A stretch of DNA of 46,099 nucleotides from CAZHAC01 sp964383855 (GTDB lineage: Bacteria > Chloroflexota > Dormibacteria > Dormibacterales > Dormibacteraceae): positions 1 to 46,099 of the forward strand of contig CAYLIP010000016.1 in the NCBI GenBank assembly GCA_964383855.1, given 5' to 3'. Shown one piece after another: positions 41,220 to 46,099 of this stretch; the stretch's first letter is position 1; each line of letters opens with the position of its first letter. Under the pieces are notes generated by a model. It was given only the letters and a program-made list of their open reading frames with translations. It did no database searches and was not told the origin of the DNA. The position numbers were made by a program, and so were the translations under genes.

Positions 41220-42336
41220 GCGGCTGCTCGCCGACCTGGCGGCGCTGGCGGAGATCGGCGGCCGTCCCGACGGCGGCGTCGACCGCGTGGCCGGCAGCGA
41301 GGCCGACATGGAGGGCAGGCGCTGGCTCGCCGCGCGCATCGAGTCGGCGGGGCTTGAGGCGGGCTTTGACAAGGCGAGCAACGTCTTCGGGCGCGTTCCT
41401 GGAGCGACCGGTCCCTGGCTGCTGCTCGGATCCCACACGGACACCGTGCCCGCCGGAGGCCGGCTGGACGGCGCCTACGGAGTGGTGGCCGCGCTCGAGG
41501 TGCTGAGGACCTTGCACGAGGCAGGTCATCCGGCCGCGCGGTCGCTGGAGATCGTCAGCTTCTACGACGAGGAGGGCGTGTCCGGCGGCGGCGGCCTGCG
41601 CGGCAGCCGCTTCCTGTCCGAGTCGCCTCATGCCGGCGAGCTGAGCGGCTACCTGGAGCTGCACATCGAGCAGGGGCCGCGCCTGGAGGCGGCCTCGCTC
41701 GACCTGGCCGCCGTCGAGGGGATCGTCGGCATCGGCCGCTGGGAGGTGACCATCAGCGGGGCTGCCAACCACGCGGGGACGACGCCCATGGAAATGCGGC
41801 GGGACGCCGGGGTCGCGGCCGGGGCCGTCATGCAGGGGCTTCCGCGCCTGCTCCAGGCGGCCGACCCGGCCATGGTCGGCAACATCGGGAGCCTGGAACT
41901 CCTCCCCGGCGCGGCCAACGTCGTCCCCGGCGTGGCGCGCCTGGTGGTCGAGATGCGGGCGCTCGAGCCGGCCTCGCTGGAACGCGCGGCGGCCGCGCTC
42001 GAGGTGCTGGTGGCCAGGTCCGCGGGCGAGGCGCGCTGCGACTGGCAGGTCAAGCTCCGCTCGCACATCGAGCCGGCCCCGATGGACGTCCGTATGCGGG
42101 CGGCGGTGGAGGCCGCGTGCGAGGCGAGCGGCGGGCGCTGGACGCGCCTGGTGAGCGGGGCCGGCCACGATGCCGGAATGCTGGCGAGCCGGGTGCCGGC
42201 GGCCATGATCTTTGTGCCCTCGGTGGGAGGCATCTCCCACTCGCCGCTGGAGACGACCGCCGACCGCCATCTTGGGCTGGGCTGCACCGCGCTGCTGCTC
42301 TCAGCGCTAAAGGTCTTGGAGTTTCCAAGCAGTTAG
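41194..42336 (+). CDS. allC: M20-family allantoate/carbamoyl amidohydrolase
   Basis: A 380-aa binuclear zinc hydrolase. GSHTDTVPAGGRLDGAYG, YDEEGVSGGG, LELHIEQGP, ISGAANHAGTTPM and the late GAGHDAGMLA...GGISHSPLE match the allantoate amidohydrolase/N-carbamoylase group. In this operon it should convert allantoate to ureidoglycine with release of NH3 and CO2. The substrate cannot be separated from N-carbamoyl amino acids by sequence alone. The start ATG 41194 lies inside the amidohydrolase gene. Confidence 0.9.
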   Translation: MSIPSISAERLLADLAALAEIGGRPDGGVDRVAGSEADMEGRRWLAARIESAGLEAGFDKASNVFGRVPGATGPWLLLGSHTDTVPAGGRLDGAYGVVAALEVLRTLHEAGHPAARSLEIVSFYDEEGVSGGGGLRGSRFLSESPHAGELSGYLELHIEQGPRLEAASLDLAAVEGIVGIGRWEVTISGAANHAGTTPMEMRRDAGVAAGAVMQGLPRLLQAADPAMVGNIGSLELLPGAANVVPGVARLVVEMRALEPASLERAAAALEVLVARSAGEARCDWQVKLRSHIEPAPMDVRMRAAVEAACEASGGRWTRLVSGAGHDAGMLASRVPAAMIFVPSVGGISHSPLETTADRHLGLGCTALLLSALKVLEFPSS

Positions 42337-42370
42337 GCGGGATTCCCATCAAATGCATGGCTTTAATGGG

Positions 42371-42398
42371 TTGCACAGGCCTTGGATCTGCGTAATAT
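42371..42398 (+). promoter_or_regulatory. Orphan promoter after the urate cluster
   Basis: TTGCAC (42371-42376), a 16-nt spacer and TAATAT (42393-42398) form one of the best -35/-10 pairs in the window. No plus-strand gene follows it; the next gene is convergent. Transcription would start near 42404-42406. Confidence 0.65.
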
Positions 42399-42403
42399 TC
42401 AAG

Positions 42404-42550
42404 CTGCCGAACGGGAGACCGGGAGGCGGAAGATCCGGGCAGGGCCCTCGAGAACGGAGGGAGGAAGGTTTGGCCAGATACCAAGCCTGAGGGCCCCAAA
42501 CCGGGACAACCTAGTACCTCACCCCCGCAGCCATGCTCGGTGGAGGGTCA
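42404..42550 (+). ncRNA. Candidate structured RNA, class unknown
   Basis: The region after the orphan promoter folds well by eye. AGGTTTGG (42466-42473) pairs with CCAAGCCT (42481-42488) around a 7-nt loop. GGGCCCTC (42442-42449) pairs with GAGGGCCC (42489-42496). GGTTTGG can instead pair perfectly with CCAAACC (42496-42502), which competes with both helices. A further hairpin is CCTCACC (42517-42523) with GGTGGAGG (42539-42546). No coding frame is credible. It does not match known riboswitch or small-RNA consensus sequences that I recall. The 3' end is uncertain (a weak GGGGCG/CGCCCC hairpin lies near 42552-42577). Confidence 0.5.
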
Positions 42551-42629
42551 GGGGGCGCAAGCCTTCTGGCCCGCCCCGAGCGGCCGCATTTTCGGGACTT
42601 TCCAAAATCCCTGCTCGGCGCCGCGTCGT

Positions 42630-42645
42630 CTCGGGCCGGCCCGAG
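42630..42645 (-). terminator. Hairpin after the DMT exporter gene
   Basis: CTCGGGCC and its exact complement form a 16-nt perfect dyad 12 nt beyond the exporter stop. It lacks a T-run, so termination may be weak. Confidence 0.4.
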
Positions 42646-42657
42646 CGCCGATCAGCC

Positions 42658-43605
42658 CTACGGCGTGGCCTGCTGCGGCACCCGCACCCGGCTCCAGCTG
42701 CCGAGGTAGGCGGCCGCGATGATTGCCACCGCACCCACGATCTGCAGCGTCCCGAATGGCTCGTGCAGGAAGAAGGCGGCGATCAGGGCGCCCAGCAGCG
42801 GCTGCAGGTAGGTGTAGACGGCCGTCTCGGTGATGCCGACCCGCGGCAGCGCCCAGAAGTAGAGGGCATAGCCGAGCCCGGTTGCCAGGAGGCCCGAGTA
42901 GAGCAGCGCGGGAAGCGCCGGCAGCCACTCGTTGTCTCCCGCCGTCATGCCCTCGAGAAAGGCCATCGGGAGCAGGAAGATGAGCGCCGTGACGGCGGTC
43001 CAGGTGAGGAAGACGACGGCGTTCGAGGTGCGGTTGGCGTGGGCCGCCAGCAGGAGGTAAATGGCCCACGACGCGGGCGCGGCGAGCGCGATGGCATCCC
43101 CCAGAAGCGAGCCCCCGCCCCCGCGGGCGGCCGCGGTCACGACCAGCAGCAGCCCCCCGAACCCGATGCCGAGACCGAGCAGCCGGCGTGCGGGCGGCCG
43201 CTGCCGGGATACGGCGAAGAGGGCGATGGCGGCAAAGATCGGGCTGATACCCATGATGATCGAGGCGTCGACGGCGGTCGAGAGCTTGACGCCGGCCGTG
43301 AACCCGAGCTGGTTGACCACGATGCCCGAGAGCGCGGCCGGCACGAGCAGGCTCAGCGGTGGCACCCGCCGCAGCTCGCGCCGCCCGGCGACCGCAACGA
43401 CGACAAGGAAGGCGGTACCGATCACAAAGCGCGCCGTCATGAAGGGCACCATGCGAACGTGCGCGAGGCCGACCTTGAGGGCGGTCGCGTTGGCGCTCCA
43501 GATCACGATCGTGGCCAGGATGGCCAGGTGCGGCAGGACGCCGGAGCGTCGAGCCCGGCGCTCGGCGCGCGCGGTGAGGGCGCGCGCGGCCTCGGCGGCG
43601 CTCAC
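42658..43605 (-). CDS. EamA/DMT-family exporter
   Basis: A 315-aa protein with ten TM segments in two EamA repeats: IWSANATALKVGLAHVRMVPFMTARFVIG in the first, and VFLTWTAVTALIFLLPMAF, LLYSGLLATGLGYALYFWALPRVGITETAVYTYLQPLL in the second. It exports metabolites or amino-acid-like compounds; the substrate is unknown. GTG 43605 overlaps the TetR gene's TGA (GTGA), so the regulator and exporter form one operon. Confidence 0.88.
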   Translation of the reverse strand: MSAAEAARALTARAERRARRSGVLPHLAILATIVIWSANATALKVGLAHVRMVPFMTARFVIGTAFLVVVAVAGRRELRRVPPLSLLVPAALSGIVVNQLGFTAGVKLSTAVDASIIMGISPIFAAIALFAVSRQRPPARRLLGLGIGFGGLLLVVTAAARGGGGSLLGDAIALAAPASWAIYLLLAAHANRTSNAVVFLTWTAVTALIFLLPMAFLEGMTAGDNEWLPALPALLYSGLLATGLGYALYFWALPRVGITETAVYTYLQPLLGALIAAFFLHEPFGTLQIVGAVAIIAAAYLGSWSRVRVPQQATP

Positions 43606-44195
43606 CTGCGCACTCCCTGCGACCAGAGCTCGAAGAGACGGTCGGCCTGGGCGCTGAGGGCTCCAGACGGGCTGTTCGCCCAGCGCTGGATCAGGGCCAC
43701 GAAGGCCGCCGAGAGCGCGAGCACCGCCAGTTCCAGGTCGATGCCGGGACGCAGGGCGGGCGAGCCCTCCAGCGCCGCCGCCAGGTCCTGGCGAAATCTC
43801 TGCTGGATCACCTCCAGGGCGCGGTAAGAGCCGTGCCCGGCGATCAGCCGCTGCGCCAGGCGGCCGTTGGGGTGCCGCTCGTTCTCCCGGGAGGCCGCGA
43901 TCAGGGCCGACCTCACCCGCTCGAGCGCATCCTGGCCGCGGCCCCGGCGCAGCGCCTCCTCGACCACTCCCAGCATGCCCTCCCGATAGGCGACCAGGAG
44001 ATCGACCTTGAGAGGGAAGTAGTTGGAGACGGTGCGCGGAGCCACGTCGGCGCGGACCGCGATCTGCTGCAGGGTGGTCTCGGCGTAGCCCTGGGCCTGG
44101 AAGAGCTCGAAGGCCGCTTCCAGGATGCGATCGTGGGTGTCCCGCTTCTTGCGCTCGCGCAGGCCCGGCTCCGCGGCTCGAGGAGAGAGGGTCAT
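43602..44195 (-). CDS. TetR-family transcriptional regulator
   Basis: A 197-aa protein. The TetR HTH reads RILEAAFELFQAQGYAETTLQQIAVRADVAPRTVSNYFPLKVDLL. A C-terminal ligand-binding domain follows (AYREGMLGVVEEAL onward). TAGAAT lies 7 nt before ATG 44195, a leaderless promoter, and two dyads overlap or sit just upstream of it. It should repress its own operon including the DMT exporter; the ligand is unknown. Confidence 0.92.
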   Translation of the reverse strand: MTLSPRAAEPGLRERKKRDTHDRILEAAFELFQAQGYAETTLQQIAVRADVAPRTVSNYFPLKVDLLVAYREGMLGVVEEALRRGRGQDALERVRSALIAASRENERHPNGRLAQRLIAGHGSYRALEVIQQRFRQDLAAALEGSPALRPGIDLELAVLALSAAFVALIQRWANSPSGALSAQADRLFELWSQGVRR

Positions 44196-44202
44196 TCCTG
44201 CA

Positions 44203-44230
44203 ATTCTAGAATCTTTGCGAAGCGCGCAAA
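44203..44230. promoter_or_regulatory. TetR promoter and candidate operator
   Basis: TAGAAT (minus strand, 44208-44203) is the -10 of tetR and lies in a 10-nt palindrome ATTCTAGAAT (44203-44212). TTTGCG-N5-CGCAAA (44214-44230) is a second dyad. Repressor bound to either site would block the tetR-exporter promoter. Confidence 0.6.
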
Positions 44231-44265
44231 ATTCCACCGGAACCGTGCACGGTATGATCCGGGCG

Positions 44266-44430
44266 GTGATCTCAAAGGAGCTGCTCGAGGTGCTCGCCTG
44301 TCCCCAGTGCAAGGGCAAGGTCGAGCTGGTCAACGACGGCGCCGCGCTTCAGTGCGACGCCTGCCGGCTGCGCTACCCGATCACCGACGGCATCCCCGTG
44401 ATGCTGATCGACGAAGCCGAGAAGTACTGA
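44266..44430 (+). CDS. Trm112-like small zinc protein
   Basis: A 54-aa protein: LLEVLACPQCKGKVEL, LQCDACRLRYPITDGIPVMLIDEA. This is the Trm112/UPF0434 family, with two CxxC pairs binding zinc. Family members often serve as partners for methyltransferases. GTG 44266 is preferred: TATGAT (44253-44258), a near-consensus -10, lies exactly 7 nt upstream. The in-frame ATG at 44254 lies inside that -10 and cannot be the start of a leaderless message. Confidence 0.85.
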   Translation: MISKELLEVLACPQCKGKVELVNDGAALQCDACRLRYPITDGIPVMLIDEAEKY

Positions 44431-44443
44431 GCGGCCCCCGCCT

Positions 44444-45601
44444 CTAGACGGCGCAGGGGTACTGGGCGGTCTCGATCTTTGCGGTGCGCTGGAGCCCGGA
44501 CTGCACGTCGCCCGCGATCTCCTGGTTGGTGAGCGCGTAGGCCTGGTCGGGGTTGGTGCTGGAGGCGGCGAAGACGACTCCAAGCGCGTGCCCGGCGAGG
44601 TCGACCAGCGGCCCGCCGGAGTTGCCGGGCCGGACGCCGGCGCCCAGGACGTAGATCTGCCGCTCGACCACGTCCTGGTTGTAGATGTCCCGCCCGCGGG
44701 CCTGGATGGTGCCCTCGACCACCGCCGGTGACTCGGCCAGCGGCCCGCCTTCCGGGTAGCCGATCACGGCTCCCTCGGTCCCCCGGACGGCAGCCGCCAT
44801 GGCCAGAGCGTGGAAGTGCGCGCCCGGCACATACAGGATGGCGACGTCGCGCTCGGGATCGAAGAGGACGACCACCGCGCTCGAGCTGAGGCGCACCTGG
44901 TCCTGGCGCACGCGCGTGCCGGTAGTGCCGGAGACCACGTGCGCATTGGTGACCAGGTGATCGGCCGAGATCGGAAAGCCGCTGCCGGTCACGATTCCGC
45001 TGCAGCCGCGGCCCTCGACCTGGTACGTGTCGGCCGCGGCCGCGCGGACGCCGGCGGTGTCGATCGAGGCCGGCGGCGCCAGGGAGCCCGGCAGGTTGGG
45101 CGCCAGGTCTGCGAAGGTCTGCGGGAAGGGCGCCTGGGCCAGGGTGGCCTCGACTCGCGACAGGAAGCCCGGCGGCCGGGGCGCGATCCGGTCCAGGCCG
45201 CGCACGATGGCCGAGTTGTGGACGAGCCGGGCCACCTCGGGGCTCGGGCCGCGGTCGAAGGTGAGGCCGAGGAACCAGGCCACGGCGAGGACGGCGACGC
45301 CGCTGAAGATGGCGCCTCCCAGGTGCTCGCCCTCGCTCGGCGGCCGCACCGACCGCCGGCGGACGAGTGCGGCGAAGGCGTAACCGATGCTCGACCCGGC
45401 GCTGCCGCCGATGATCAGCACCAGCACCGCCACAAACCGGCGAACCACGCTGTCCGGAATGGCCAGCGCGCCGGTGATGGATGGCGCGGCCGCCGCCGCC
45501 ACGACCACCCCGGCCACGAGGCCGGTGTACTGGGCGCCGGAAAGCCAGATGCCACGCGCGTATCCGTTCGCGACGCCGATCAGCACGGCGCCCAGGATCA
45601 C
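44444..45601 (-). CDS. MarP-like membrane serine protease (CvpA-trypsin fusion)
   Basis: A 385-aa protein from GTG 45601. About four TM segments (residues 5-115, CvpA-like) are followed by a periplasmic trypsin-like domain with catalytic His221 (TNAHVV), Asp252 (DPERDVAILYV) and Ser328 (GNSGGPLV). The layout matches MarP, an acid- and oxidative-stress protease of mycobacteria. CvpA proteins typically begin MxxxDLxLL: the codons just before (from 45619) read I-D-L-V-D-L, starting with ATA. TAACCT lies exactly 7 nt before that ATA, so the real start may be a near-cognate ATA. Its 3' end is convergent with the Trm112-like gene. Confidence 0.88.
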   Translation of the reverse strand: MILGAVLIGVANGYARGIWLSGAQYTGLVAGVVVAAAAAPSITGALAIPDSVVRRFVAVLVLIIGGSAGSSIGYAFAALVRRRSVRPPSEGEHLGGAIFSGVAVLAVAWFLGLTFDRGPSPEVARLVHNSAIVRGLDRIAPRPPGFLSRVEATLAQAPFPQTFADLAPNLPGSLAPPASIDTAGVRAAAADTYQVEGRGCSGIVTGSGFPISADHLVTNAHVVSGTTGTRVRQDQVRLSSSAVVVLFDPERDVAILYVPGAHFHALAMAAAVRGTEGAVIGYPEGGPLAESPAVVEGTIQARGRDIYNQDVVERQIYVLGAGVRPGNSGGPLVDLAGHALGVVFAASSTNPDQAYALTNQEIAGDVQSGLQRTAKIETAQYPCAV

Positions 45602-45626
45602 GAGGTCGACGAGGTCTATGGGCTCT

Positions 45627-45654
45627 AGGTTACTGGGCGCCCGGCGGTCATAAT
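45627..45654. promoter_or_regulatory. Divergent leaderless promoters for protease and one-TM protein
   Basis: TAACCT (minus, 45632-45627) lies 7 nt from codon ATA 45619. CATAAT (plus, 45649-45654) lies 6 nt from GTG 45661. Confidence 0.5.
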
Positions 45655-45660
45655 GGAAGG

Positions 45661-45834
45661 GTGGACTTCCTCGTCGGTGAGTGGGTCACCTCCAACCTCC
45701 TCTTCTCGGCCTCGTTCCTGGTCGCCGGAATGGGCATCGTGGGGATTGGGGCCTGGGTCCTGCGGGCCGACCGCCTGAATCGCGCGGGCCTGGATGACAC
45801 GGTCGACGACGAGTCGCACGAGGTGGTCCCCTAG
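45661..45834 (+). CDS. Small one-TM protein
   Basis: A 57-aa protein with one TM segment (LLFSASFLVAGMGIVGIGAWV, about residues 13-33) and an acidic tail (LDDTVDDESHEVVP). GTG 45661 has CATAAT 6 nt upstream. It directly precedes ctaG and could belong to the respiratory or CtaG context. Its TAG stop overlaps the in-frame CTA where CtaG coding begins. Confidence 0.65.
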   Translation: MDFLVGEWVTSNLLFSASFLVAGMGIVGIGAWVLRADRLNRAGLDDTVDDESHEVVP

Positions 45835-46099
45835 CGCTTCTCGCCTGGCCGTTCGACCCCTCGGTCTATGCGGGGCTGATCGTTCTCTGTCTCGGATACG
45901 GCGCGCTCGGGCGGGGCCGTGACGACTGGCTTCGAAGCCAGGCTGCCTGGTTCCTGGCCGGCATCCTGACCCTCTGGGTCGCGCTCGAGAGCCCCCTTGA
46001 CGTCACCGCCGACCAGCAGCTGCAGAGCGCCCACATGCTCCAGCACGTGCTCCTGGGGGTGATCGCGCCGCCGCTCCTGCTGCTCGGCCTCTCGCCCTC
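45831..46099 (+). CDS. ctaG: Cytochrome c oxidase assembly factor CtaG (caa3 type), 3' truncated by window end
   Basis: At least 89 codons are open to the window end: ALLAWPFDPSVYAGLIVLCL, RDDWLRSQAAWFLAGILTLW, SPLDVTADQQLQSAHMLQHVLL and IAPPLLLLGLSP match the CtaG/caa3 family, a membrane protein for cytochrome c oxidase assembly. No ATG, GTG or TTG lies between the in-frame TGA at 45795 and Met in HMLQ, so the start is unclear. CTA 45831 overlaps the upstream TAG (CTAG) and fits the family N-terminus. A -1 slip on the run CCCC before TAG could alternatively fuse both proteins. Confidence 0.78.

Noticed and set aside
39384..41444. A 686-codon minus-strand open frame
   Set aside because: Antisense to DUF3830 and the amidohydrolase; no recognisable domain.
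42411..42450. Cobalamin riboswitch-like GGGA..CCGG..CCGG..CCC pattern
   Set aside because: The invariant B12-box elements are missing and no cobalamin-related gene follows.
42450..42500. RNase P or SRP RNA core in the orphan RNA
   Set aside because: GAGGAAGG recalls the RNase P P4 segment and the SRP tetraloop region, but the rest of either consensus does not fit.
44254..44256. ATG 44254 as start of the Trm112-like gene
   Set aside because: It lies inside the near-consensus -10 TATGAT, so it would precede the transcript's 5' end; GTG 44266 fits both the family length and the leaderless spacing.

Overview
The window is high-GC bacterial chromosomal DNA. GTG and TTG starts are common. The gene repertoire (F420-type Ddn-like reductase, MarP-like protease, MprAB-like two-component pair, phosphoketolase plus acetate kinase, CtaG) suggests a soil lineage of the Terrabacteria: Dormibacterota, Chloroflexota or a deep actinomycete. 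This placement is an inference from gene content; no rRNA gene is present.

The left end (about 98-3059) is a 2.9-kb integrated mini-element. A tRNA-Tyr(GTA) gene (2977-3059) and a displaced copy of its 3' half (98-149) flank an ERCC4-type nuclease, a leaderless ribbon-helix-helix antitoxin with a Doc/Fic toxin, and a frameshifted tyrosine recombinase next to the tRNA. From 3.1 to 16 kb lies mixed chromosomal content: a Ddn-like reductase, an SDR overlapping a degenerate cupredoxin lipoprotein, a response regulator/histidine kinase pair, an AhpD-like protein divergent from an MmgE/PrpD protein, a GHKL ATPase, a DEAD-box helicase, a cyclic-nucleotide-binding protein, and an amidohydrolase/aldo-keto reductase/thioesterase operon.

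Acetate kinase and phosphoketolase (15.7-19.1 kb) are convergent and overlap, giving a route from xylulose-5-P or fructose-6-P through acetyl-P to acetate and ATP. Then come MaoC, DUF2087 and ChaB proteins, an ABC exporter, a cysteine-rich microprotein, small hypothetical proteins, a MenB/BadI-like hydratase, an Xre-TPR regulator, an MFS transporter, an SDR, a TfoX-like protein, a K+ channel and a secreted GH43 protein. Isocitrate lyase (29.9-31.0 kb) is preceded by a 33-codon Cys-containing ORF and a LysR regulator. A three-gene membrane module with a cupredoxin-like protein and a large secreted Asp-box propeller protein follow.

From 37.3 to 42.3 kb is a divergent urate-catabolism cluster. 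The minus-strand operon encodes HIU hydrolase, OHCU decarboxylase, uricase and an unknown membrane protein. The plus-strand operon encodes a DUF3830 protein, an allantoinase/hydantoinase-like amidohydrolase and an M20 amidohydrolase. Together they predict urate to HIU to OHCU to allantoin to allantoate and beyond. An orphan promoter just downstream appears to drive a structured RNA (about 42404-42550) with mutually exclusive helices. The right end carries a DMT exporter with its TetR regulator, a Trm112-like protein, a MarP-like protease, a one-TM protein and the start of ctaG.

Two window-wide features stand out. Many genes have a -10-like hexamer 6-8 nt before the start codon, as expected for leaderless mRNAs. 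Several genes have no canonical start where family homology and local signals place one (ACG, ATA, GTA or CTA instead).
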